From the IMG/VR virus record IMGVR_UViG_3300020204_000333, positions 1-25,930 of that record: a DNA stretch of 25,930 nt. One strand, given 5' to 3'. The notes below the pieces were generated by a model, which searched no databases, had not been told where the DNA came from, and saw only the letters and a program-made list of their open reading frames with translations. Positions 14,837 to 24,900 of the stretch are shown one piece after another. The translations under genes were made by a program, and so were the position numbers. Numbering within the stretch: the first letter of the stretch is position 1; each line of letters starts with the position of its first letter. This DNA is from a virus.

Positions 14837-17800
14837 ATGCCAGCACCAGAAAATAGATTTATAGTTGGCGAAGAGGCGTGGTTTTATCAGAATGCTAAGT
14901 TTTTCCAACAAATAGAGGCAGAACTTTTCAAAGGTGACATACAATCACCAGAGAATTCTACATTTAATAATGTAAGAATTAATGGTGGAATTTATGATTC
15001 TGCAAATTTTTCTGGTAATATTGGTGATCTTGTTTTATCTGACGGTAATGGGGGTTGGTTTTGGGGTAATGTTGGATATGGAACAGAACTTCAGGCTGCG
15101 AAGTTTAGAAAAACTTCTCTCACTGAAGATATCAATGTAACTTATGCGAATAGAGTTCCTATTCGATTTGATTCTGAAGTCTATAAAACTGACTTTTTTA
15201 CGCATTCTAATACAACTATACCCCAAAGAATAACTATCAATAATAATGGTATTTACATTATCAATATCAATATTGGTATTGATAACACTGGTGCGGCAGA
15301 GGTAAATCCAATATGCTCTATTTTCCTAAATGGAGTTGAAGTTACACAAACAAGAACCACTACCTACAGTGGTGGAACAGCAGCAGGAAATGGTAAAAAC
15401 TTACAGATTGCAACACAAGCATTAATAAATGCTGGAGACTATATTGAAGTTTATGCCTGGATGGACCAGGCAGATCAAGCAACACCAGTCAACACAATTG
15501 TCAATGCTACTGAGTTTTCAATTCTCAAAGCTGCTACTAGAGGACCTCAGGGTGTTCAAGGATTGCAAGGAGTTCAAGCAACTCAAGGTCTTCAAGGTAA
15601 TCAAGGTCTTCAAGGTGCTCAAGCAACACAAGGTGGTCAGGGTCTTGCTAACCAGGGTATTCAAGGTCTTCAAGGTCTTCAAGGTCTTCAAGGAACTCAG
15701 GGTGTTCAAGGAACTCAAGGTGTCCAGGGACCTCTCAGTAACTTTCAAGGAACACAAGCAACCCAGGGGAATCAAGGTCTTCAGGGTCTTCAGGGGACAT
15801 CAGTTCAGGGTACACAAGGTTTACAAGGTACACAAGGTCTTCAAGGTGGACAAGGAACTCAGGGTCTTGCTAATCAAGGTGTTCAAGGAACGCAAGGTCT
15901 TCAAGGTCTTCAAGGAGATCAGGGTGTTCAAGGAACTCAGGGACTTTCTAATCAAGGTGTTCAGGGAACACAAGCAACTCAAGGAACTCAAGGTCTACAG
16001 GGATCCCAAGGTCTTCAAGGATCTCAAGGTGTTCAAGGTCAACAAGGAACTCAAGGTGATCAAGGTGTTCAAGGCACCATTGGAGATCAAGGAACACAAG
16101 GTCTTCAAGGTAATCAAGGAACTCAAGGTCTTCAAGGTCTTCAAGGCAATCAAGGAACTCAAGGAACCCAAGGAACTCAAGGTCTTCAAGGAGATCAGGG
16201 TATTCAAGGAACACAAGCAACCCAGGGGATGCAGGGCAATCAGGGTGTTCAAAGCCCACAAGGAACACAGGGTCTTGTAGGACCTATTGCTGGTGATCCA
16301 AATCAGGTAATATATAAAAACCCACAAAATATACCATCTGGTTCAGAAAACTTCAAGTTTTATGATTATGAATCATTGGTCACAGTTGGCGAACAAAGTG
16401 GTGCTGGTATTGTTAGTGCCACTACTTTTAAGGGTGAGGGCTCGCAACTAACTGGAATTGTTACAAGTGTTATTCCTGGAATTGGAATTGATATTGAGTC
16501 TACACAAGCAAATGGAAAAGGAATTGTAGAAATTACTTCCTACAAACCAGTAGGAAGAACAATCTATGTTTCATTAAACGGTAATGATGATAATACTGGG
16601 TTGGCAGAAAATCATCCGAAAAGAACAATTAAATCTGCGGCATCGGTAGCTTTATTTGGTGATACAATCAAACCATTTCCAGGAACTTATGTTGAAGAGA
16701 ATCCAATTGTTCTGGCAAAAACAGTTTCTGTTGAAGGGACAGAACTTAGAAACGTGGTGATTACTCCAAAATATCCAGAGAGAGATTTATTTTATGTTAA
16801 TAGCGGTTGTCACGTTACAGATGTTAGTTTTAGAGGACAACCTTCAACAAATGGGGCTGCTATCGTTGCCTTACAACCACTATTAGGACCATCATCAGAT
16901 AGATATTTTGATGCTGCAAGATTGCTTCGTTTCAATCTTGATTATATTGCAAGAGAATCTGTTGGATTCTTAACCAGTGGATTTAGTGGATTTGCAGGAA
17001 GTCATCGTGAACAAGATGCAGCAAGACTTCTTGATTTGAATACTGGATTTATTGCAGCAGAAGCAGTTGGATTCTTGACATCTCCATCAGGATATAATTT
17101 TAATTTGAATAGTAATGATTATACAAACTGTAAAGAAGACGTTGTAAGTATTATAGATGCTGTCGCTAAAGATTTGAAAGCAAACAGTAATAGAAATTCA
17201 ATAGGTGCTGGATTTTCTTACTATAATAATTCTGGTGGATTGATTCACATTACTGGGATTGCAACCCAACAGGCTACAATTGCTGCGTTTGATTATGCTA
17301 TAGGAATTGCAACTCATGTTATTAATAACTTGACCCCACCAATTTCATACCAGTCTGGTGTTGGGAGCATAACTCAATTCAAAGATCTATCAGTTATTCA
17401 AGTTGCGGGTGGTTGTGTTGGTGTTGGAACTACAATCAGACAACTTGTTGGAATTATAACAAGTATGATTGGTATTGGAACAACTGCGGCTCCTGCAATT
17501 CGTTATGGTGTTAATCTAGATTCTATTGATTGTGCCGATGATATCAAAGACATTTATAAAGCAGTTTCTTTTGATATTACAAGAGGTGGTAATGCAAAAT
17601 GTGTTGGGGCTGCAAAGTCATATTTTAATGATGACTTCAATTTCATTCCTAACACACTCAAAAATCCCGAAGAAGTTAAGCAGACAGTTGCTACCCTTGA
17701 CTATTCATTTAATATTGCAAGAGCGGTTGTAAACAACTGCACATGGGGTGGATACCCAGTAGGTCTTGGAACAACGGTTGTTAATGCAGTGTATGATGCA

Positions 17801-20800
17801 AGCACAGGGATAACCACAATTACTGCGAATAATCATGGACTTGTCAAAAATGATGCGGCAAGAATTACTGGGCTGCTCTATGAGTGTGATAATGGTTCCC
17901 CAGGATTTGCAATTACAGTTTCTACCGCAACATATGATAAGACAACTGGTATATCAACAATTACATTGTCTTCTTCTCTAGATATCGTATCTGGAGAAAG
18001 AGTAAGACTAAATGATCTAGTTTTTATATGCGATAGTGGTGGTGGACCATCAACAGCATCTTATCCTAGTGGTAACCTTGGATATGATTTTACAGTTCTT
18101 GATGTAATAGAACCACCACCATCACGTCTAAGAAGGTCATCAACTAAATTTACGGTCAATGTTGGTGTTTCAACTCTTGATCACACCTATGTTTCTGGAG
18201 GAACTGCTAGGAGACTTTATACTCCAGTATTTGGAATTTCTACCGCTTTTTATGATAAACTCACTGGTATCACAACAATTACCACTGTCGGGTTGGGGAC
18301 AACTGTTGGACCACATCTTTTCATTGAACCTAATAAAAAGGTAAAATTAGAAAATCTAGTATTCATTTGTGATAGTGGTGGTGGACCTGCAACAGCATAT
18401 TATCCTAGTGGAAATCTTGGATATGAGTTTAATGTTATCTCAACAAATAATGATCGTTACGTCGATGCCTCTAATCTTATAGAGTCAAATAAAAATGAAA
18501 TCATTGATAAATCTTTAGCCGCAATAGCATTATCTTTCCCAGACTTTTATTATCCAAATGATTTACAAACCACTAGATTTTCTAGATTCAAAGACTCATA
18601 TCGCCTCATTCAATTAAATAAACAAGAAATAGTCGGAACTGCTTGGACTAATACTTATAATGTTTATCCAGGAATATCCACAACAATGGATAAGTGCAAA
18701 CGAGATCTTGCATATTTTGTTGATGCAGTTTCAACGGATGTCTTTAGTGGAGGAAATACTTACACAATTCAATTTACTAAAACATATTTCAATTCATCTG
18801 GCGCTCCTATTTCTAATGGATTAGTTGGAGAAATAACAGAATCTGTTTATGCATTCAATCAGGCAAGAAACCTGATGAAACTTGCAATTACTAATAATCT
18901 AACTATCACTGATCTTACAATTACTGCTGATCCTGGAACTGGCATTAATACCAGCACAGCATCTTGTGCGGATGTTCAACAGGCAATTAATACTTTAGTT
19001 TCTATTGCAACCACTGCATTTACCAATGGTTCATTAACTAATGTCAATAAAATTCGTGTGAATAATGGGGTATTTCCTGCAGGAGAAAATAAGTGTCGTA
19101 GGGATTTAGGATTTATTGTTGATGCACTTATTAAGGATGTAAGATATGGGACTAATAAGCATATTCGTGAAGCCACGAGATCTTACTTCACCGCCGCTGG
19201 TGTCCCAATTTCGGATGGATTGGTTGGAGAAACCGCACAGTCAATTGTCGGGTTCCATTCTGTGAGAGATTATGCAAAACTTGCAATTAATAATCAACTC
19301 AATAATAGAGACTTAACAATTACGGCTGATCCAAATCCAGGAATCGGAACCACTTCAAATACAAATCCATATTCTTGTGCCGATGTTCAGTCAAATATCG
19401 ATAATCTTGTCGGTATCCTTACATCAACTATTGGGATAGGAACTATAGGTCCATCTTTCCCAGATCTTTATGTTTCTAATAAAGTTAAGGTCAATGTTGG
19501 AGTTTCAACTTTAGATCACATTTATGTGACTGGTGGAACCCTCACCGCAAATTATACAACAAAAATCTTCCCAGATGGAACTTTTAATTACATTTTCCCT
19601 GTTAAATCTGTTGTAGGTCCAAACACATTTACTTTTGTTGCAGGTAAAACAGTTCTCCCTCATACTTATGTTTCGGGGGGAACAGTTGAAAAATATAGAA
19701 ACTTCCAACCAACATTCACTCAAGTAAAAGACATGTCAATTCAGATTGACGGTCAAACAGGATATAATGATGCTCTCAATTCATGTAAAAATGTTATTTC
19801 TGCAATTCGTTCTTGTGTTGGAGTTGTAACAAGTATTGTTGGACTTGGATCAACAGCACTAAAATCTGGTTCTGTCGTTGTCCCTGCTTTTGGTGGTAAT
19901 TCTGGATATGGATTCACAGATATTGTTGGTATAACTAGTGCGATTTATGAGGGGGAAACTGGAAAGACAACAATCACAGCACCTGGACTGATTGTTAGGG
20001 AAGGCGATCCAATTGAACTTAGGGATTTGATATTCTCTTGTACTTCTGGAACAGGGATTGGAACGACAACTCAAAAATTCCCATCTGGTAAATTTGGATA
20101 CGAATTTTATGTTGATGAAATTAATTCAGATAATACTTTTGAAATTTATGTTGGTGTATCAACATTAATACATACTTATATCTCTGGTGGAACAATAATC
20201 AATCGTGCAATACCTGTCTCTTTCGCAACGTATGATCACATAACTGGCGTCACAACCATTACAGCACCAGGAGCGTTTGTTGATATTGGTGATGTTGTAT
20301 CTGTTAGAGATCTAGAATTTATTTGCACTAGTGGAGCTGCTACAACAACAATCTATCCTACATCTAATACTGGATATAATTTTGCGGTAGAGGAAGTCAT
20401 AGGATATGGGTCAACTTTTGTTATCAATACAGGAATTAACACCATCCCTCATTATTACTTGACTGGTGGCGTTGTTGTTCCTCCTTACTCAAGAGGAACT
20501 GGGCCAATTGATCAGGGACCATATATCAGAAATGCTACCAATTTTATTGCCAATAGTATTGGGCTAAAAGTTGATGGTTTCAACGCTGAACCTGGAGATA
20601 AAGATGATATTGGCGTGACTGGAACAATGTCTGTAGACTCTTATACACAATTTAATCAAGGTGGTATTGGAGTATCAGTTACAAACGGAGCATATGCTCA
20701 ATTAGTTTCTATTTTTACAATCTGTGACGATATTGGAATCTTTACTAAATCTGGAGGACAATGTGATATTACCAACTCAAACTGCTCATTTGGCAACTTT

Positions 20801-21613
20801 GGTCTTGTCTCTGATGGTGTTGGTGATGCGACTTCAAAATCAATTTATCGTTATACCGCTCAATCCGTAGGAGAAGCGCAAATTGAAACTGATGAAATAG
20901 TTGTTTCTGGTGTTGGCACTTATAGACCTTACGATGGACAGGCAATTTATTTTGGTGATCTTTATAATACAGTATCTCGTATCGAGGTAACAAATGGTGG
21001 AAGTGGATATCTTTTCCCACCAGATGTAATAATCAGCGCCCCAACTGGTCCAAATGGAATTACTGCGGAGGGAAGTGCAAACATTGATGCGACAGGAACA
21101 GTAATATCGGTTGATGTAATTAGTTCTGGATCTCAATATTCAACACCACCAACAGTTACATTTTCTCCAATTGGTGGAGTTGGTAGCGGTGCTGCTGCAA
21201 TATCATTTTTAGAACCAATTTATTTTAATATTCAAAGTGCAACACTTCCTGTTGCAGGAATCTCAACCATCACTCTATTATCAAATCTAAATAGTACGAT
21301 AGGTGCTGGTACAACAATTTATTTCTCAAGATTGAGTTTGCAAATTGCAACTTCAATCTCACTAGAATGGGTTGGATCTGGAACAAATATTAATACAGCA
21401 AAACCATCTCTGGGTGGAGTTACAATTCAACCAAATGAAGTTGATAAAATTAGAGGTGGACAAGTTGTATATACCAGTACAAACCAAGCAGGTAACTTCC
21501 AAATTGGAGATAATGTAGTTATTAACCAACTTACAGGAACAATTTCAGGTAGAGCCTTTAGTCAAAGTCTGTTAAATACAGTAACTCCTCTCATTATTGC
21601 GTTAGGTAAGTAA
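14837..21613 (+). CDS. Giant fibre/adhesin: C1q-like domain, collagen-like stem, beta-helix-like and repeated modules
   Basis: This 2258-residue protein is probably a tail or baseplate fibre. Residues 1-100 resemble a fibre attachment start (MPAPENRFIVGEEAWFYQNA). Residues about 100-232 look like a C1q/TNF jelly roll (VPIRFDSEVY, ITINNNGIYIININIGI, CSIFLNGVEV, YIEVYAWMDQ, TEFSILKA). Residues 236-485 are collagen-like Gly-X-Gln triplets. From about 572 a pectate-lyase-like right-handed helix start appears (YVSLNGNDDNTG, KRTIKSAASVA, PGTYVEENPIVLAKTVSVEG). The remainder alternates Cys-containing helical modules (CKEDVVSIIDAV, CADDIKDIYKAV, CKRDLAYFVDAV, CRRDLGFIVDAL) with beta modules ending HxYxxGGT. 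Near the end come two G-x-GY/PP repeats and a closing domain (GGQVVYTSTNQAGNFQIGDN). A weak AGG site precedes the ATG. The domain calls are inferences from pattern. Confidence 0.75.
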   Translation: MPAPENRFIVGEEAWFYQNAKFFQQIEAELFKGDIQSPENSTFNNVRINGGIYDSANFSGNIGDLVLSDGNGGWFWGNVGYGTELQAAKFRKTSLTEDINVTYANRVPIRFDSEVYKTDFFTHSNTTIPQRITINNNGIYIININIGIDNTGAAEVNPICSIFLNGVEVTQTRTTTYSGGTAAGNGKNLQIATQALINAGDYIEVYAWMDQADQATPVNTIVNATEFSILKAATRGPQGVQGLQGVQATQGLQGNQGLQGAQATQGGQGLANQGIQGLQGLQGLQGTQGVQGTQGVQGPLSNFQGTQATQGNQGLQGLQGTSVQGTQGLQGTQGLQGGQGTQGLANQGVQGTQGLQGLQGDQGVQGTQGLSNQGVQGTQATQGTQGLQGSQGLQGSQGVQGQQGTQGDQGVQGTIGDQGTQGLQGNQGTQGLQGLQGNQGTQGTQGTQGLQGDQGIQGTQATQGMQGNQGVQSPQGTQGLVGPIAGDPNQVIYKNPQNIPSGSENFKFYDYESLVTVGEQSGAGIVSATTFKGEGSQLTGIVTSVIPGIGIDIESTQANGKGIVEITSYKPVGRTIYVSLNGNDDNTGLAENHPKRTIKSAASVALFGDTIKPFPGTYVEENPIVLAKTVSVEGTELRNVVITPKYPERDLFYVNSGCHVTDVSFRGQPSTNGAAIVALQPLLGPSSDRYFDAARLLRFNLDYIARESVGFLTSGFSGFAGSHREQDAARLLDLNTGFIAAEAVGFLTSPSGYNFNLNSNDYTNCKEDVVSIIDAVAKDLKANSNRNSIGAGFSYYNNSGGLIHITGIATQQATIAAFDYAIGIATHVINNLTPPISYQSGVGSITQFKDLSVIQVAGGCVGVGTTIRQLVGIITSMIGIGTTAAPAIRYGVNLDSIDCADDIKDIYKAVSFDITRGGNAKCVGAAKSYFNDDFNFIPNTLKNPEEVKQTVATLDYSFNIARAVVNNCTWGGYPVGLGTTVVNAVYDASTGITTITANNHGLVKNDAARITGLLYECDNGSPGFAITVSTATYDKTTGISTITLSSSLDIVSGERVRLNDLVFICDSGGGPSTASYPSGNLGYDFTVLDVIEPPPSRLRRSSTKFTVNVGVSTLDHTYVSGGTARRLYTPVFGISTAFYDKLTGITTITTVGLGTTVGPHLFIEPNKKVKLENLVFICDSGGGPATAYYPSGNLGYEFNVISTNNDRYVDASNLIESNKNEIIDKSLAAIALSFPDFYYPNDLQTTRFSRFKDSYRLIQLNKQEIVGTAWTNTYNVYPGISTTMDKCKRDLAYFVDAVSTDVFSGGNTYTIQFTKTYFNSSGAPISNGLVGEITESVYAFNQARNLMKLAITNNLTITDLTITADPGTGINTSTASCADVQQAINTLVSIATTAFTNGSLTNVNKIRVNNGVFPAGENKCRRDLGFIVDALIKDVRYGTNKHIREATRSYFTAAGVPISDGLVGETAQSIVGFHSVRDYAKLAINNQLNNRDLTITADPNPGIGTTSNTNPYSCADVQSNIDNLVGILTSTIGIGTIGPSFPDLYVSNKVKVNVGVSTLDHIYVTGGTLTANYTTKIFPDGTFNYIFPVKSVVGPNTFTFVAGKTVLPHTYVSGGTVEKYRNFQPTFTQVKDMSIQIDGQTGYNDALNSCKNVISAIRSCVGVVTSIVGLGSTALKSGSVVVPAFGGNSGYGFTDIVGITSAIYEGETGKTTITAPGLIVREGDPIELRDLIFSCTSGTGIGTTTQKFPSGKFGYEFYVDEINSDNTFEIYVGVSTLIHTYISGGTIINRAIPVSFATYDHITGVTTITAPGAFVDIGDVVSVRDLEFICTSGAATTTIYPTSNTGYNFAVEEVIGYGSTFVINTGINTIPHYYLTGGVVVPPYSRGTGPIDQGPYIRNATNFIANSIGLKVDGFNAEPGDKDDIGVTGTMSVDSYTQFNQGGIGVSVTNGAYAQLVSIFTICDDIGIFTKSGGQCDITNSNCSFGNFGLVSDGVGDATSKSIYRYTAQSVGEAQIETDEIVVSGVGTYRPYDGQAIYFGDLYNTVSRIEVTNGGSGYLFPPDVIISAPTGPNGITAEGSANIDATGTVISVDVISSGSQYSTPPTVTFSPIGGVGSGAAAISFLEPIYFNIQSATLPVAGISTITLLSNLNSTIGAGTTIYFSRLSLQIATSISLEWVGSGTNINTAKPSLGGVTIQPNEVDKIRGGQVVYTSTNQAGNFQIGDNVVINQLTGTISGRAFSQSLLNTVTPLIIALGK
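15542..16291 (+). repeat. Collagen-like Gly-X-Gln repeat, giant fibre gene
   Basis: About 80 triplets of the form GGN-NNN-CAA/CAG lie between a GPQ start and a GLVGPIAGD end. Interruptions include GLANQ, GLSNQ, GTSVQ and GPLSNFQ, and Gly is replaced by Ala in several ATQ triplets. Proline is nearly absent inside the tract. The lack of stop codons makes other frames look open as well. Confidence 0.93.
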
Positions 21614-21615
21614 AA

Positions 21616-21969
21616 ATGGCAGTAATTGCACTTAATAAATTTCGAACGATAAGAGTTGGTATAACGACTAATTTAGTTGGAATTTATACTTGCCCAACTG
21701 GAGTAGCAACAATTGTGATTCTCTCCCAGGTAACTAATGTCGCTGCTGCAGGAAGTGTTTTTTCAGTTACTGCGATTCACTCTAGACCTTCAGAGATTCC
21801 GTCCGATTATAAATTTGCAAATGCAATTCCAATTCCTTCAAATGATAGTTTGAATTTGATTACTGATGGAAGACTCGCTCTTGAAACTAATGATGTTATC
21901 AAAATTCAAGGTAATGCGAATGATGTCTTGCAACTTGTTTTGAGTGTACTTGAAACCGCGAAGCAGTAG
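21616..21969 (+). CDS. Small beta-rich protein between two collagen-like fibre genes
   Basis: I cannot name this 117-residue protein. It has alternating hydrophobic strands (FRTIRVGITTNLVGIYTCP, VATIVILSQVTNVAAAGSVF), then PIPSNDSLNLITDGRLALET, NDVIKIQGNANDV and a helical end. The 'DGRLALETND' pattern suggests a beta-sandwich like those of small virion decoration or fibre-associated proteins, but that is an impression. It begins two bases after the giant fibre stop, with AGGTAAG as ribosome site, and five bases before the next collagen-like gene. It therefore belongs to the fibre operon and could be an adaptor, cap or folding partner. It has no signal peptide or clear membrane segment. Confidence 0.72.
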   Translation: MAVIALNKFRTIRVGITTNLVGIYTCPTGVATIVILSQVTNVAAAGSVFSVTAIHSRPSEIPSDYKFANAIPIPSNDSLNLITDGRLALETNDVIKIQGNANDVLQLVLSVLETAKQ

Positions 21970-21974
21970 CATAA

Positions 21975-24900
21975 ATGGCAAGATATACCTCAGGAAGATA
22001 TAGAAGATTTTCTCAGTCTGGTATTACCTCTGACAGATATGAATTTCTGGGTGTAGAGCAAGCTGAGCCAGATTTGGGGGATCCTCTTGTAGGTGTATCT
22101 TCTATTGGGGTAAAACCAGTTCCTAATGGCACATTTTATGATCAATATGTTCTAATTGCAGTTGGTACTGAGGTTGGTTCTCGTTATTGGATAAAGTCTG
22201 AAAATTTATTCAGTCAGGGTATCCAAGGTATACAGGGTACGCAAGGTAATCAAGGTATTCAAGGCACTCAGGGTCTACAGGGTCAGGCGATACAAGGTGT
22301 ACAAGGAAATCAAAGCACCCAAGGACTACAGGGTATTCAGGGTGAAACTTTTCAGGGAACACAAGGAACTCAGGGAATCCAAGGCACTCAAGGGACCCAA
22401 GGTCTTCAAGGTCTCCAAGGTCTACAGGGTCTGAGTAATCAGGGCGTTCAGGGTACTCAAGGACTTCAAGGAGATGTTGGTATTCAGGGTGCCCAAGGTG
22501 TCCAAGGTCTTAGTAATCAAGGTGTACAAGGAACTCAAGGTCTTCAAGGTGATCAGGGTATACAGGGTACGCAAGGTGTCGGTTCTCAGGGTTCTCAGGG
22601 TGTTCAAGGTCTAAGTAATCAGGGTGTTCAAGGTACTCAGGGAACTCAAGGTATTCAAGGTGAACTTGGATATCAGGGTACACAGGGTAATCAAGGTATT
22701 CAAGGCACTCAAGGATTACAAGGTATTCAAGGTGAACTTGGATATCAGGGTACACAGGGTAATCAAGGTATTCAAGGCACTCAAGGATTACAAGGTATTC
22801 AAGGTGAACTTGGATATCAAGGAACTCAAGGTCTTCAAGGTCTACAGGGATTCCAGGGCACCCAAGGTTTACAAGGTATTCAAGGTTCTGGTGTTCAAGG
22901 TGTTCAAGGAACTCAAGGACTACAGGGATTCCAGGGCACCCAGGGTCTGCAAGGTGTCCAGGGGATGCAGGGGAATCAGGGTCTTCAAGGATTCCAAGGG
23001 ACTCAGGGGTTACAAGGTCTTCAAGGACTTCAAGGATTAAGCAATCAAGGTGTCCAGGGTACTCAAGGATTACAGGGCACTCAAGGATTACAGGGTCTAC
23101 AAGGTCTCTCTAATCAAGGTGTACAAGGTACGCAAGGAACTCAAGGTCTTCAAGGATCTCAAGGAACGGGTGTTCAGGGAACACAAGGAACTCAAGGTCT
23201 ACAGGGATTCCAAGGCACCCAAGGTTTACAAGGCATTCAAGGAGATATTGGTAATCAAGGTGTTCAGGGAACACAAGGAACTCAAGGTCTGCAAGGTATT
23301 CAAGGTGCTGGAATACAAGGCAATCAAGGAACTCAAGGTCTACAAGGTCTACAAGGAACTCAAGGTCTGCAAGGTATTCAAGGTGCTGGAATACAAGGGT
23401 CCCAAGGAACCCAAGGATCCCAAGGAACTCAAGGTCTTCAGGGCATTCAGGGACAACTTGGATTTCAAGGTAGTCAGGGAACACAAGGTCTTCAGGGGTT
23501 CCAAGGCACTCAAGGACTTCAAGGGGATGTTGGTGTTCAGGGTACCCAAGGTTTACAAGGTCTTCAAGGAACTCAAGGTCTTCAAGGTTCTCAGGGTATT
23601 GGTGCCCAAGGATCCCAAGGAACTCAAGGTGTTCAGGGGTCCCAAGGCACTCAAGGATTACAAGGAATTCAAGGAGACCTTGGAATCCAAGGCACTCAAG
23701 GTGTCCAAGGAGATCAAGGTACTCAGGGATTGCAGGGATCTCAAGGAACAGGTGTTCAGGGAACACAAGGAACTCAAGGACTTCAAGGATTACAAGGATT
23801 ACAGGGTGTCCAGGGGGATATTGGTAATCAAGGTGTTCAGGGAACACAAGGAACTCAAGGTCTTCAAGGAGATCAGGGTGTTCAAGGAACTCAGGGCACT
23901 CAAGGTTTAAGTAATCAAGGAGCTCAAGGCACTCAAGGATTACAAGGATTACAGGGTGTCCAGGGGGATATTGGTAATCAAGGTGTTCAAGGTGTTCAAG
24001 GGACTCAAGGTCTTCAAGGTCTACAAGGTCTACAAGGTCTTCAGGGTACAGGTGTTCAAGGATTTCAAGGTACTCAAGGATTACAGGGGACTCAAGGATT
24101 ACAGGGTTTACAAGGTCTCTCTAATCAAGGTGTTCAGGGAACTCAGGGTCTTCAAGGTATTCAAGGCACTCAAGGATTACAAGGATTACAAGGCACCCAA
24201 GGTGACTTTGGTGTTCAAGGATTCCAGGGGACCCAAGGATTACAAGGGTTACAAGGCACTCAAGGTGACTTTGGTGTTCAGGGTGTTCAAGGCGCTCAAG
24301 GATTACAAGGATTACAAGGATTACAAGGCACCCAAGGTGACTTTGGTGTTCAGGGCGTTCAAGGAACTCAGGGTCTTCAAGGTAATCAAGGAACTCAAGG
24401 GTTGCAAGGATTACAAGGCACTCAAGGTGCTGGATTCCAAGGAGCTCAAGGAACTCAAGGGTTACAAGGATTACAGGGCACTCAAGGTGATCTAGGTGTT
24501 CAGGGAACTCAGGGAACTCAGGGAACTCAGGGACTTCAGGGTGTTCAAGGAAATCAGGGATTACAGGGTCTTCAGGGTATTCAAGGTGTTGGTGCTCAAG
24601 GCACTCAAGGCACTCAAGGTCTTCAAGGTCTACAAGGCACTCAAGGTCTTCAAGGTTTACAAGGCACTCAAGCGACTCAGGGTACTCAAGCGACTCAAGG
24701 TACTCAAGCGACTCAGGGTACTCAAGGATTACAGGGTCTTCAAGGTTCTCAAGGGACTCAGGGTCTACAAGGTCTTCAGGGCACTCAAGGTGTTGGTGCT
24801 CAAGGGACTCAAGGGACTCAAGGTCTCCAAGGTTTACAAGGTCTCCAAGGAACACAGGGAATCCAAGGTACGCAAGGGACTCAAGGTCTTCAAGGTCTCC

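Noticed and set aside
15429-16327. Long open frames on both strands across the first collagen-like tract, giving Lys/Val/Phe-rich or Leu/Glu-rich products
   Set aside because: The nine-base CAAGGNNNN repeat rarely forms stop codons in several frames, so these are repeat shadows. They have no ribosome sites and no complex sequence.
21285-21292. CTAAATAG as another late promoter box
   Set aside because: It lies inside the giant fibre coding sequence, about 320 bases before the next gene, and such AT-rich boxes arise by chance in this composition.
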